Origin: Massilia sp. Mn16-1_5
GTDB taxonomy: Bacteria; Pseudomonadota; Gammaproteobacteria; Burkholderiales; Burkholderiaceae_D
Reading direction: 5' to 3'
Assembly: GCF_004798585.1 (NCBI RefSeq)
Contig: NZ_PPXQ01000004.1
Coordinates: forward strand, 124,001 to 188,000
DNA length: 64,000 bases
Position numbers and translations under genes: made by a program. Shown here one piece after another: positions 45,245-54,193 of the stretch. A model generated the notes under the pieces. It saw nothing but the letters and a program-made list of their open reading frames with translations. It was not told the origin of the DNA and searched no databases. The number at the start of each line of letters is the position of its first letter. The first letter of the stretch is position 1.

Positions 45245-45281
45245 CCAGGCCGCCGCGGAGGATCCCCCCGCGGCGGCCTGG
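45245..45281 (-). other. Very stable intercistronic hairpin, tctC-tctB
   Basis: CCAGGCCGCCGCGG and CCGCGGCGGCCTGG pair perfectly over 14 bp (45245-45258, 45268-45281) around a 9-base loop. It lies 16 bases after the tctC stop and 80 bases before tctB, with no U-tract. A hairpin at this place should protect the tctC message from 3' exonucleases and raise binding protein over permease. Confidence 0.65.
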
Positions 45282-45297
45282 TGTTCTTCACGAAGTC

Positions 45298-46272
45298 TTA
45301 GTCGGCGTAGACGCCGGCTTTGCTGATGATGGGCGACCAGCGCTCGATTTCGGCCTTGACGTGAGCACGCAGGGCTTCCGGCGTGGCGCGCTTCTCGGCG
45401 ACCGGCTCGGTGCCGAGGTCGGCGAAGCGGGTCTTCACGTTCGGATCCTTGAGGGCCGTCTGCAGGGCGCCGGCGAGGGTGTCGACGATCTGCTTCGGCG
45501 TGCCCTTCGGCGCGTACAGGCCATGCCAGACGGCGACCTCGAAGCCCGGCAGGCCGGATTCGTTCAGGGTCGGCAGGTCGGGCATGTTGGCCAGGCGGGT
45601 CTTGGTGGTGACCGCGTAGGCCTTGATCTTGCCGCTCTTGATCTGGCTGGTGGTGTTGGTGGTCTGGTCGCACATGATGTCGACCTGGCCGCCGAGCAGG
45701 TCGTTCATGGCAGGACCCGTGCCCTTGTACGGCACGGTGGTGAGGTCGGTGCCCATGGCGGTCATGAGCAGCATGCCGCACAGGTGCGAGGCCGAGCCGA
45801 CGCCGGCGTTGGCGTAGGTGACCTTGTCCTTGTTGGCCTTCACGTAGCTCAGGAATTCCTTGATGTCCTTGGCCGGGAAGTCCTTGCGTGCGACGATGGT
45901 CATCGGCACGTCGGTGACGAGGCCGATCGGCTCGAAGTCGGTCTGGGCGTTGTACGAGAGCTTGCGGTACAGCGAAGGCGCGGTCGAGTGGCCGATATGG
46001 TGCAGGAACAGCGTGTAGCCGTCCGGTGCCGCCTTGGCGACGCGCGCGGCGCCGATCGTGCCGCCGGCGCCGCCGACGTTCTCGATGATGATCTGCTGCT
46101 TGAGCTTGTTGCCCATGGACTGGGCCACCAGGCGTGCGACGGTGTCGGTCGGGCCGCCGGCCGCGAACGGCACGATCATGGTGATCGTCTTGGTCGGGTA
46201 GGTCTGGGCGTGGGCGAAGGCGCTGCCGAACAGTGCCAGGCATGCGGCGGCGCGCATCAGGGTGATCTTCAT
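45298..46272 (-). CDS. tctC: Tripartite tricarboxylate transporter binding protein TctC (Bug family)
   Basis: 324 residues. Signal peptide MKITLMRAAACLALFGSAFAHA. Bug-family marks: YPTKTITMIVPFAAGGPTDTVARLVAQ, NVGGAGGTIGAARVAKAAPDGYTL, VPYKGTGPAMNDLLGGQVD, and MPDLPTLNESGLPGFEVAVWHGL. Bug proteins bind carboxylates through water-mediated contacts in the AAGG and GSASH-type loops (here GVGSASHL). First gene of the operon. Ligand unknown; diacids are plausible from context. Confidence 0.95.
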   Translation of the reverse strand: MKITLMRAAACLALFGSAFAHAQTYPTKTITMIVPFAAGGPTDTVARLVAQSMGNKLKQQIIIENVGGAGGTIGAARVAKAAPDGYTLFLHHIGHSTAPSLYRKLSYNAQTDFEPIGLVTDVPMTIVARKDFPAKDIKEFLSYVKANKDKVTYANAGVGSASHLCGMLLMTAMGTDLTTVPYKGTGPAMNDLLGGQVDIMCDQTTNTTSQIKSGKIKAYAVTTKTRLANMPDLPTLNESGLPGFEVAVWHGLYAPKGTPKQIVDTLAGALQTALKDPNVKTRFADLGTEPVAEKRATPEALRAHVKAEIERWSPIISKAGVYAD

Positions 46273-46366
46273 GGTGTCTTCCTCGGTCTCTGTTTATATG
46301 TGTTGTGCTGCCGTCCACCTGTGCCCCCGTAGCCGGGTGTTGTTTAACAGGTATGTACGCAGCCTC

Positions 46367-46396
46367 GGTTGTACCAGTAAATAGTTCGGTTGGCAA
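46367..46396 (-). promoter_or_regulatory. Possible promoter of the tctCBA operon
   Basis: Minus strand TTGCCA (46396-46391), 18-base spacer, TACAAC (46372-46367), about 95 bases upstream of the tctC ATG. Reasonable but not strong. Confidence 0.4.
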
Positions 46397-46519
46397 CTAA
46401 GGGAAAACCGCAATAGCCAGTTGGGGAAATGCTCATCCATATTAGCGCGGAGCGCATTTTTCCGCCCTGCGCGTGGCCTCTCGCGTGCGCAGGATGCTAG
46501 GCTGGAAGCGGAGGCCATC

Positions 46520-47773
46520 ATGCTGCGCACACTTTTTGCCGCACTCGCGCTGGGCGCCGCCCCGGGCTGGCAGGACACCGTCGAGATCGCCGCGGGCGGC
46601 GGCGAAAAGGGGCCGTGGCGCCAGAACCTGTCGCGCTACGACTACGTCGACGACGCCACCGTCGCCCCCAGGCCCGGCGGCGGCCAGCTGGTCGCCTGGG
46701 TCGAGCAGGGCGGCAGGGACGTCTGGCTGCGCGCCGTGCCCGAAAGCGGCCGCCCCGGTCCGCCCGTCAATGTATCGCGCAGTCCCGCGACTTTTTCATG
46801 GCTGCCGCGCATCGCCGCTGACCCGCGCCGACCCGGCCACGTCTACCTGCTGTGGCAGGAAATCATTTTCTCCGGCGGCTCGCACGGCGGCGACATCCTG
46901 TTCGCGCGCTCGCGCGACGGCGGCAAAACCTTCTCCGCACCCCTCAACCTGTCGCGTTCGCGCGGCGGCGACGGCAAGGGCCGGCTCAGCCGCGACGTCT
47001 GGTCGAACGGCAGCCTCGATCTCGTGGCCGCAAACGACGGCAGCCTGGTGGCCGCCTGGACCGAATACGAGGGCGCCTTGTGGGTCGCCCGCTCGCGCGA
47101 CGCCGGCGCAAGCTTTTGGGCAGCGCGCGTGGTTGCCGGGGATGGCAGGCAGCCGGCGCGTGCGCCCGCGCTGGCGGCCGGTGCGGGCGCGACCGTCTAC
47201 CTGGCCTGGACCGTGGGCGAAGACGCCGCGGCGCGCATCCGGGTGGCGCGTTCGACGGATGGCGGCGCCAGCTTCGGCGCGCCGCTGCTGACCGGCGCAG
47301 AAGGCCGCGCGGATGCGCCCAGCCTGGCAGTCGACGGCGCCGGCAGGCTGCACCTGGCGTATGCGCTGCATGCCCCCGGCCGCCGGCCGGAGGTCCGCTA
47401 CACGAGCCTGCGAGCCGGCGGCTTCGCGCCGGCCCGTACCGTCTCCGCGCCCGGGGCCGCCTATCCCATGCTGGCGGGCGACGGCCGGGACGGCCTCGCG
47501 CTCGCCTGGGAAAACCTCGGCCCGTCGGAGCGTCCGGTCTCGCTCGGCCTGGCCGTCTCGCGCGACGCCGGACGCAGCTTCACGGAGCCTGCCGCCGTGC
47601 CCGGCAGCGACGCGCCGGCGGGCGGCAGCAACGGCAGCCAGCAGGGGCTGCTGGGCCGGAAGCTGGCGGTGGATCGCGCGGGACAGATGGCGCTTGTCAA
47701 CAGCAGCCTGGTCCCGGGGGAGAGAAGCCGGGTGTGGCTGATGCGTGGCCGGCCCGACGCGTCAGTACGGTAA
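46520..47773 (+). CDS. Exported Asp-box (BNR-repeat) beta-propeller protein
   Basis: 417 residues from the ATG at 46520 with GGAGG upstream. A signal peptide (MLRTLFAALALGAAPG) is followed by four Asp-box motifs, S-x-D-x-G-x-x-F: SRDGGKTFSAP, SRDAGASFWA, STDGGASFGAP and SRDAGRSFTEP. This is the sialidase-like six-bladed propeller pattern. The sialidase Arg triad and FRIP motif are not evident, so an enzymatic call is not justified. Likely periplasmic, possibly a binding or scaffold protein. No obvious functional link to the GntP permease that follows. Confidence 0.8.
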   Translation: MLRTLFAALALGAAPGWQDTVEIAAGGGEKGPWRQNLSRYDYVDDATVAPRPGGGQLVAWVEQGGRDVWLRAVPESGRPGPPVNVSRSPATFSWLPRIAADPRRPGHVYLLWQEIIFSGGSHGGDILFARSRDGGKTFSAPLNLSRSRGGDGKGRLSRDVWSNGSLDLVAANDGSLVAAWTEYEGALWVARSRDAGASFWAARVVAGDGRQPARAPALAAGAGATVYLAWTVGEDAAARIRVARSTDGGASFGAPLLTGAEGRADAPSLAVDGAGRLHLAYALHAPGRRPEVRYTSLRAGGFAPARTVSAPGAAYPMLAGDGRDGLALAWENLGPSERPVSLGLAVSRDAGRSFTEPAAVPGSDAPAGGSNGSQQGLLGRKLAVDRAGQMALVNSSLVPGERSRVWLMRGRPDASVR

Positions 47774-47919
47774 TTCTACGTATTTCAAATCCGGCAACGA
47801 TCGCCAATAATCATGCCGCCCGTCGCGGCCGCCATCCGCGCGCCCATCGCGGGCGCACGCAGTCGCAATCCACCGCCCCGCAACACGCGGGCGGACCATA
47901 AAAGAGAAGAGGAGCACCC

Positions 47920-49320
47920 TTGTCATTTCTGATCGTACTCGCCGCCCTGGCGTTCCTGATGTTTGCCGCCTATCGCGGCTACAGCGTCATCCTGTTCGCA
48001 CCGATCGCCGCCCTCGGCGCGGTCCTGCTCACCGACCCGGCCGCCGTAGCGCCGGTGTTTTCCGGCATCTTCATGGAGAAGATGGTCGGCTTCGTGAAAC
48101 TGTATTTCCCGGTCTTCATGCTGGGCGCCGTCTTCGGCAAACTGATCGAGCTGTCGGGCTTTTCCGAGTCGATCGTGGCCGCCGCCGTGCGCTATATCGG
48201 CCGCTCGCGCGCCAACGCCGTGATCGTCGCCGTCTGCGCGCTGCTGACCTATGGCGGCGTGTCGCTGTTCGTGGTCGTGTTTGCCGTGTATCCGTTCGCG
48301 GCCGAGCTGTACCGCCAGTCGAACATCCCGAAGCGCCTGATGCCGGGCGCGCTGGCCCTCGGCGCGTTCTCGTTCACCATGGATTCGCTGCCGGGCACCC
48401 CGCAGATCCAGAACATCATCCCGACTACCTTCTTCAAGACTACCTCCTGGGCCGCGCCCATCCTCGGCACGATCGGCTCGCTGTTCATCATCGTGGTCGG
48501 CCTGTCCTACCTGGAATGGCGCCGCCGCGCCGCGCTGGCCGCGGGCGAGGGCTACGGCAGCAACCTGCAGAACGAACCGGAGCGCGCGCAGGCAAAGTCG
48601 CTGCCAAATCCCTTGCTGGCCCTGCTGCCGCTCATCGTGGTCGGCGTCGCCAACTTCGCGCTGACCCGCATGATCCCGCAATGGTACGGCGCCGAATTCA
48701 CGGTCGCGCCGGAGATCCTGCCGGGCCTGAAGGCGCCGGTGACCACCCCGATCAAGACCGTGGTCGCGATCTGGGCGGTGCAGGGCGCGCTGCTGATGGG
48801 CATCCTGTTCGTCGTGTTGACCGCATTCGGCCGCATCAAGGACCGTTTCGCGGCCGGTTCCAAGGCCGCCGTCGGCGGCGCGCTGCTGGCGGCCATGAAC
48901 ACGGCCTCGGAATACGGTTTCGGCGGCGTGATCGCCGCGCTGCCGGGCTTCGTCGTGGTGGGTAACGCCCTCAAAAGCATCCCCGACCCGCTGATCAACG
49001 CCGCCGTCTCCGTCAGCTCGCTGGCCGGCATCACCGGCTCGGCCTCGGGCGGCATGAGCATCGCGCTGGCCGCGATGTCGGACCTGTTCATCGCCGGCGC
49101 CCAGGCGGCCCAGATTCCGCTCGAGGTGCTGCACCGCGTGGTGGCGATGGCCAGCGGCGGCATGGACACGCTTCCGCACAATGGCGCCGTCATTACGCTG
49201 CTGGCGGTGACCGGGCTGACCCACAAGCAGTCCTACAAGGAGATCTTCGCCGTCACCGTCATCAAGACGCTGGCCGTGTTCTTCGTGATCGCGGTGTACT
49301 ACCTGACCGGGCTGGTGTAA
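47920..49320 (+). CDS. GntP-family permease
   Basis: 466 residues, about 12 helices, TTG start with GAGGAGCACCC upstream. GntP features: FAPIAALGAVLLTDP, FMEKMVGFVKLYFPVFMLGAVFGKL, SFTMDSLPGTPQIQNIIPTTFF, SVSSLAGITGSASGGMSIALAAM, and ASGGMDTLPHNGAVITLLAVTGLTHKQSYKEI. The family imports gluconate, hydroxybutyrate and other small hydroxy acids with protons. The PGTPQIQNIIPT form is common in the beta-hydroxybutyrate or citrate-like branch, but substrate is uncertain. Convergent with emrA. Confidence 0.88.
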   Translation: MSFLIVLAALAFLMFAAYRGYSVILFAPIAALGAVLLTDPAAVAPVFSGIFMEKMVGFVKLYFPVFMLGAVFGKLIELSGFSESIVAAAVRYIGRSRANAVIVAVCALLTYGGVSLFVVVFAVYPFAAELYRQSNIPKRLMPGALALGAFSFTMDSLPGTPQIQNIIPTTFFKTTSWAAPILGTIGSLFIIVVGLSYLEWRRRAALAAGEGYGSNLQNEPERAQAKSLPNPLLALLPLIVVGVANFALTRMIPQWYGAEFTVAPEILPGLKAPVTTPIKTVVAIWAVQGALLMGILFVVLTAFGRIKDRFAAGSKAAVGGALLAAMNTASEYGFGGVIAALPGFVVVGNALKSIPDPLINAAVSVSSLAGITGSASGGMSIALAAMSDLFIAGAQAAQIPLEVLHRVVAMASGGMDTLPHNGAVITLLAVTGLTHKQSYKEIFAVTVIKTLAVFFVIAVYYLTGLV

Positions 49321-49345
49321 GCGCCGGGCCAGGTCCAAAGCTGGC

Positions 49346-50506
49346 TCAGTTGGCCAGGTTGCGGGCGACGATGGCGTCGGTCGCCGCCTGCGCCTGCTGG
49401 AGCGGCTGGTTCAGGGCCGTCGTCACGTAGCGGGCCGGCGCGGGGGCGACCGCACCCAGGGCGCCGCCTTCCTTGCGGCTGATGTCCACGTTCACGGTCG
49501 CCGACAGGCCGACGCGCAACGGGTGCGCGGCCAGCTCCTTCGGGTCGAGCGAGATCCGCACCGGAACGCGCTGCACCACCTTGATCCAGTTGCCGCTGGC
49601 GTTCTGCGCCGGCAGCAGCGAGAAGGCGCTGCCGGTTCCGGCGGCGAGGCCCAGCACCTTGCCGTGGAATGTGACCTTGTCGCCGTACATGTCGGCCTCG
49701 ATGGTGACCGGCTGGCCGACGCGGATGTCGCGCAGCTCGGATTCCTTGAAGTTGGCGTCGACCCAGAGCTGGTCGAGCGGCACCACCGACAGCAGCGGCG
49801 CGCCCGGCGTCACCCGGCTGCCGACCTGCACGCTGCGCTTGGCGACGTAGCCCGAGACCGGCGCGACGATCGCATTGCGGCGCGCGGCCAGCCAGGCCGA
49901 CAGGTACTCGGCCTTTGCCGCGAGTACGCTCGGATGGTGGGCGGCGTCCACGCCGGCGGTGCCGGCGCGCGCGGCCGCGACCTGCTTCAGGGCGACATCG
50001 AGGGCGGCCCTGGCGTCTTCCACCGCGCGCCGCGCGTGCGCCACGTCCTCGCCCGAGACTACCTGCTCGCCGGCCAGCGGCGTGCGCCGGCCCAGGTCTT
50101 CGGCGGCCGTCTGCAGGGCGACGCGGCGCTGCGCGACCACCGCCAGCAGCTGCTCGACGTTGGAATAGCGTTCGCGCTGCTGGCGCACCGCGCTGCCGAG
50201 GCGCGCCTCGGCCTGGGTGAGAGCGATCTCGGCGTCGCTCGGATCGAGGCGGACGATCTCGGCGCCCGCCTGCACCATCTGTGTTTCGTCGGCGCGGATC
50301 TCGATCACGCTGCCGGCGACTTGCGAGGAGACGTTGACCAGGTTGCCGCCCACATAGGCGTTGTCGGTCTCGGCGCGCTGCGACAGCACCAGGGTGGCGT
50401 AGGCGCCCCAGGCGATGGCGCCGAGGGCGAACACGCCGGTGATGCCGAGCAGGACGGCCTTGCGTTTGTTCGGGTGTTGGGTGGCTTGGGTGGTTTCGGT
50501 GGTCAT
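49346..50506 (-). CDS. emrA: EmrA/HlyD-type membrane fusion protein of an efflux pump
   Basis: 386 residues. One N-terminal membrane helix (KAVLLGITGVFALGAIAWGAY), then the lipoyl half-motifs RAETDNAYVGGNLVNVSSQVAGSV and RRNAIVAPVSGYVAKRSVQVGSRVTPGAPLLSVVPLDQLWVDANFKESELRDIRVGQPV flanking a long coiled coil. It bridges the EmrB-like pump and the outer-membrane factor. Last gene of the operon; start overlaps the outer-membrane factor stop by 4 bp. Confidence 0.92.
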   Translation of the reverse strand: MTTETTQATQHPNKRKAVLLGITGVFALGAIAWGAYATLVLSQRAETDNAYVGGNLVNVSSQVAGSVIEIRADETQMVQAGAEIVRLDPSDAEIALTQAEARLGSAVRQQRERYSNVEQLLAVVAQRRVALQTAAEDLGRRTPLAGEQVVSGEDVAHARRAVEDARAALDVALKQVAAARAGTAGVDAAHHPSVLAAKAEYLSAWLAARRNAIVAPVSGYVAKRSVQVGSRVTPGAPLLSVVPLDQLWVDANFKESELRDIRVGQPVTIEADMYGDKVTFHGKVLGLAAGTGSAFSLLPAQNASGNWIKVVQRVPVRISLDPKELAAHPLRVGLSATVNVDISRKEGGALGAVAPAPARYVTTALNQPLQQAQAATDAIVARNLAN

Positions 50507-51963
50507 GGAAGTTGTGTTGTCGATGCGTGAACGGAGGCGGTCTGGCTGGCAGGGGCACGGTAGCCGCCGCCAAGCGCCTTGATGAGGGCGACCTGTGTTT
50601 GCAGCTGCGCGTCCTGCAGCTGCAGCGCATCGCCGCGCAGGCGCAGCACCTCAAGTTGCGCCTGCAGGACGGCCGAGCGCTCGGCCAGCCCGCGCGCCAG
50701 GCGGGCTTCGGCACTGGCCGCGAGCCGGCCGCTGGCCTGCTCGGCCTGCGCGTGCGCCGCCAGCTCGCGCTCGATGCCTTGCAGCGTCGCGCCTTCCTGG
50801 GCCACGTCGCGCACGGCATTCAGCACCGCTTCGTTGTACTCGGCCAGCAGCGCGTCGCGTTCGGCGCGGGCGATGCCGAGGTTCGCGTCGAGGCGGCCGC
50901 TGTCGAACAGCGGCAGGTCGAGCACGGCGCCGGCCAGCATCGTGCGGCTGGCGCCGCGCAGCAGCTTGCCGAGCGAAACGGCGTTCAGGCCGAGCGCGCC
51001 GGACAGGTTCAGGTCCGGATAGAAGGCGGCTTCGCTGGCGGCCACGCGGCCCAGCGCCGCCTCCACGCGCCAGCGCGCCGCCTGCAGGTCGGGCCGGCGC
51101 GCCAGCAGTTCCATGCCAAGCACGCGCGGCAGCGCGGCCTGCGCGGTTTGCGGCAGGCGCCATTCCAGCTGGGGGAAGTCGTCCGGGCCGGCGGCGACCA
51201 GCGCGCGCAGGGCTTCGCCTTCGCGCGCCGCCTGTGTCTCCAGCAGGGCCGCCTGTTCGGCCAGCTTGCCCAGCTCCAGTTCGACGCCGCGCTGGGCATC
51301 CACCGTGGCCAGGCCATGGGCGAGGCGGGCGGTGCGGTCGGCCAGCAGCTGGCGCTCGACGCGCGCAAGCGTGGCGACGTTGTCAGCGCGCGCCCACAGC
51401 AGCTGCAGGCGGAAGTAGCTCTGCGCGACGCTGGCGGCCAGTGCCTGCTGCGCCTGGCCGGCCTGGGCCCGGGCCGCATTCGTCTCGCCGATGGCGGCGG
51501 CGACCTGGGCGCGGTGCTTGCCCCACCAGTCGACCTCGTAGCTGACGCGGCCTTGCACCGTGGTGTCGGTGTACCAGCTGCCGCCGATCGGCTCGGGGAA
51601 GAAACCGTTGGCGGAATAGCGCTGGCGGTTGATGCCTGTCTCCAGGCCCGCCTGGACGCCGCCGGCGGCGCGTTCGGCGCCGAGCTGGGCGCCGGCCAGG
51701 CGCACGCGCGCGGCGGCCACGGCCAGGGTCGGATTGCCGGCGAGGGCCTGGTCCACCAGCCGGTCGAGCTGGGGATCGCGGTAGTCGCGCCACCAGTGTT
51801 CGACCGGCCAGGCGTCACGCCCAAGGTCGATGGCCGCGGCGTGCTGGGCACGGGCGAAGTCGGGCGCCTTGGCCGCGTCCTTGTCAGGCGGGACGTGCAC
51901 GCAGCCGGCGAGCGCGAGCGCCAGGGGAATCAATCGTAAATGTCGCACTAGGTGGTCCATCAT
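50503..51963 (-). CDS. NodT-family outer-membrane efflux lipoprotein
   Basis: 486 residues. Starts MMDHLVRHLRLIPLALALAGC, with a lipobox LAGC; no strong ribosome site, but the start lies 5 bases after the emrB stop and is probably coupled. TolC-like: FARAQHAAAIDLGRDAWPVEHWWRDYRDPQLDRLVDQALAGNPTLAVAAARVR and the repeat RRPDLQAARWRVEAALGRVAASEAAFYPDLNLSGALGL. It provides the outer-membrane duct for the tripartite pump. Confidence 0.9.
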   Translation of the reverse strand: MMDHLVRHLRLIPLALALAGCVHVPPDKDAAKAPDFARAQHAAAIDLGRDAWPVEHWWRDYRDPQLDRLVDQALAGNPTLAVAAARVRLAGAQLGAERAAGGVQAGLETGINRQRYSANGFFPEPIGGSWYTDTTVQGRVSYEVDWWGKHRAQVAAAIGETNAARAQAGQAQQALAASVAQSYFRLQLLWARADNVATLARVERQLLADRTARLAHGLATVDAQRGVELELGKLAEQAALLETQAAREGEALRALVAAGPDDFPQLEWRLPQTAQAALPRVLGMELLARRPDLQAARWRVEAALGRVAASEAAFYPDLNLSGALGLNAVSLGKLLRGASRTMLAGAVLDLPLFDSGRLDANLGIARAERDALLAEYNEAVLNAVRDVAQEGATLQGIERELAAHAQAEQASGRLAASAEARLARGLAERSAVLQAQLEVLRLRGDALQLQDAQLQTQVALIKALGGGYRAPASQTASVHASTTQLP

Positions 51964-51968
51964 CAGGG

Positions 51969-53537
51969 TTAATCGAGGGCGGCGTGGTCGACAGGCGCGG
52001 GACTTGCCTGTGCCTTGGGCGGCCGGATCAGCAGCAGGGCCGGGATCACGGCGGCGGTCAGGATCATCATCAGCCAGTAGTCGTTGGTGTAGGCGATCAT
52101 CGAGGCCTGGCGCGTGATCTCGCTGTCGACCAGGGCGGCGCCGGCCGCATTGGCGATACTGGCCAGGCTGTAGCCGCCCGCCGGGTCCATCAGGGCCGGA
52201 TTGGCGATGTTCACCTTGGCCGCCAGCTCGGCATGCATGGTCGCGCTGTTCCGGACCAGCAGCGTCTGCACCAGGGTGATGCCGATGCTGCTGCCGATGT
52301 TGCGAATCAGGCTGTACAGGGCCGTGCCTTCGGCGCGCATCTGCGGCGACAAGGTGGCGAAGGTCGCCGCCGACAGCGGCACGAACACCAGGCCCAGGCC
52401 GATACCCTGGATCACGCCGGGCCAGACGATGTCGGCCTGGCTCATGACGATGGTGTACTGCGCCATCTGCCACAGCGAGAAGGCGGTGATCGCGAAGCCG
52501 GCGCCGAGCAGGATGCGGAAATCGATCTTGCCGGTGACGCGGCCGACCACCAGCATCGCCAGCATGGTGCCCAGACCCGAGGGTGCGGTCACCAGGCCGG
52601 CCAGCGCCGCCGGATAGCCCATCAGGCCCTGCAGCATGGTCGGCATCAGGGCGCGCGTGGCGAACAGCACCATGCCGACCGTGAAGATCAGGAACAGGCC
52701 GGTCACGTAGTTCGGGTTCTTCAGCAGGCGGTAGTCGAGGAAGGACTGGCCGGCCGGGCGCAGCGCCGTGTGGGCGATGAAGTAGGAGAGGCTCAGGGCC
52801 AGCAGCACGGCCTCGATCCAGGTTTCAGGGGAAGCGAACCAGTCGTTCTGCTCGCCGCGGTCGAGCAGCATCTGCAGGGCGCCGATGGCCAGGCTCAGGG
52901 TGATGAAGCCGAAGGCGTCGAAACTGACGCGGCGCGTCGGCGCGGTCGGGCGGATGTAGCGCCAGATGCCGTAGAAGGCGATGGCGCCGATCGGCACGTT
53001 GATGAAGAAGACCCAGCGCCAGTTGTAGCTGTCGGTCAGCCAGCCGCCCAGGGTCGGCCCGAGGATGGGACCGATCATCACGCCCATGCCCCACACGGCC
53101 ATCGCCGAGCCGTGCTTTTCGCGCGGATTGATGTCGAGCAGGACCGATTGCGAAAGCGGCACCAGGGCCGCGCCGAACACGCCCTGCAGCACCCGCGCGC
53201 CGACGATCTGCGCGAGCGAACCGGCCAGTCCGCACAGGACGGAGGCGATGGTGAAGCCGGCGACCGAGACCAGGAACACTTTCTTCAGGCCGAACCGGTC
53301 GACCAGCCAGCCGTTGAGCGGCGTGGCGATCGCGGCGGCGACGATGAAGGAGGTCAGCACCCAGGTGATCTGGTCGGTCGAGGCGGACAGCGAGCCCTGC
53401 ATGTGCGGCAGGGCGACGTTGGCGATGGTGCCGTCCAGGGCCTGGATGATGGTGGCGAGCATGATCGAGATCGTGATCATGCGGCGGTTCAGGGGCTGTG
53501 CCTGGTCCGGCGCGGCCGTTGCGGTCGAAGCTTGCAC
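51969..53537 (-). CDS. emrB: EmrB/QacA-type MFS drug efflux pump
   Basis: 522 residues with about 14 helices. QALDGTIANVALPHMQGSL (motif D1), NGWLVDRFGLKKVFL (motif A), GVFGAALVPLSQSVLLDINP, and MIGPILGPTLGGWLTDSYNWRWVFFINVPIG (motif C and following). Proton-driven exporter of hydrophobic compounds, working with the EmrA-like and OMF proteins downstream. It starts 3 bp after the MarR gene's stop codon, so all four genes form one operon. Confidence 0.93.
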   Translation of the reverse strand: MQASTATAAPDQAQPLNRRMITISIMLATIIQALDGTIANVALPHMQGSLSASTDQITWVLTSFIVAAAIATPLNGWLVDRFGLKKVFLVSVAGFTIASVLCGLAGSLAQIVGARVLQGVFGAALVPLSQSVLLDINPREKHGSAMAVWGMGVMIGPILGPTLGGWLTDSYNWRWVFFINVPIGAIAFYGIWRYIRPTAPTRRVSFDAFGFITLSLAIGALQMLLDRGEQNDWFASPETWIEAVLLALSLSYFIAHTALRPAGQSFLDYRLLKNPNYVTGLFLIFTVGMVLFATRALMPTMLQGLMGYPAALAGLVTAPSGLGTMLAMLVVGRVTGKIDFRILLGAGFAITAFSLWQMAQYTIVMSQADIVWPGVIQGIGLGLVFVPLSAATFATLSPQMRAEGTALYSLIRNIGSSIGITLVQTLLVRNSATMHAELAAKVNIANPALMDPAGGYSLASIANAAGAALVDSEITRQASMIAYTNDYWLMMILTAAVIPALLLIRPPKAQASPAPVDHAALD

Positions 53538-53540
53538 TGC

Positions 53541-53987
53541 TTATTCCCCGTTTTCGATGCGCGCGCGCAGGCCTTCGAGCAGCTCGGCGGCCGCCAGCAA
53601 TGTCTCCTGCGGCAGGCCCGCGAGCATGCTGCTGCGATAGGCGTCGGCTTCCTTGCGCACGCGGGCGTACAGGGTGCGACCGTCCTCGGTCAGGTGGGCC
53701 AGCTTGACGCGGCGGTCGTTCGGACTCGGCTCCCGGCGCACCAGGCCGCCGCGTTCGAGGCGGTCGAGCATCGAGACCACGGACGGCCCTTCGATGCCGA
53801 GCAGGTCGGCCAGCTCGCGCTGCGAGGGCGGCTGCTTGGCCTTGGCGATCATGGCGATGGTCATCCAGCCGGCCTGGCCGATGCCCAGGTCCTTCAGGCG
53901 TGCGTCGATCGCCAGGCGCCAGCTGCGCGCGGTGGCGTGGAGGGCGGCGGAGAAGCGTTCTTCGACGGTGGGAGCTGTGGGCGGCAT
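53541..53987 (-). CDS. MarR-family regulator of the efflux operon
   Basis: 148 residues starting at MPPTAPTVEERF; a longer GTG-started frame exists but would run through the operator. The winged HTH shows AKQPPSQRELADLLGIEGPSVVSMLDRLERGGLVRREPSPNDRRVKLAHLTEDGRTL, the classic MarR recognition helix and DxRxxxLxLT wing. It is the first gene of the emr operon. A perfect palindrome at 54002-54019, just before the start, is its probable operator, giving autorepression as in EmrR/MarR systems. Confidence 0.92.
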   Translation of the reverse strand: MPPTAPTVEERFSAALHATARSWRLAIDARLKDLGIGQAGWMTIAMIAKAKQPPSQRELADLLGIEGPSVVSMLDRLERGGLVRREPSPNDRRVKLAHLTEDGRTLYARVRKEADAYRSSMLAGLPQETLLAAAELLEGLRARIENGE

Positions 53988-54001
53988 CGATAGGGACCAA
54001 A

Positions 54002-54019
54002 TAGATAGGTGTCTATCTA
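54002..54019. promoter_or_regulatory. MarR operator of the efflux operon
   Basis: TAGATAG-GTGT-CTATCTA, a perfect 7+4+7 palindrome, 15 bases upstream of the MarR ATG. AT-rich surroundings (TAGTTTATCAAAT) suggest it overlaps the promoter. Confidence 0.85.
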
Positions 54020-54059
54020 GTTTATCAAATGAAACCACAACCCGTAAAGCATAGGTTTT

Positions 54060-54189
54060 GTAGGGTGGGCACTTTTGCCCACGCGGTACGGTGCGTGCCA
54101 GTCGACCGCGGTGCGCAATGGCGCCGATCCGTGCCCAAGCAGTGCGGTGTGCAAAAGTACGACCGCGTGGGCAAAAGTGCCCACCCTAC
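54060..54189. repeat. REPIN-like element between marR and the EAL protein gene
   Basis: Direct unit 54060-54084 and inverted unit 54165-54189 are identical (GTAGGGTGGGCA, CTTT loop, TGCCCACGC), with 80 bp of partly symmetric sequence between. The right end is four bases before the stop codon of the GGDEF/EAL gene (54194-54196), so the element forms that gene's 3' untranslated region. Confidence 0.8.
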
Positions 54190-54193
54190 GGCA

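Noticed and set aside
46520-47773. Sialidase (exo-alpha-sialidase) function for the Asp-box protein
   Set aside because: Only the generic Asp boxes are seen; the FRIP motif and catalytic Arg/Tyr/Glu set are not recognisable.
47840-47856. GCGCCC/GGGCGC hairpin before the GntP gene as a terminator for the Asp-box gene
   Set aside because: Short stem, no T-run, and such GC palindromes are frequent by chance at this base composition.
47923-49338. A long minus-strand frame opposite the GntP permease
   Set aside because: Asp/His/Arg/Gln-rich antisense translation of a membrane protein; not a protein-like sequence.
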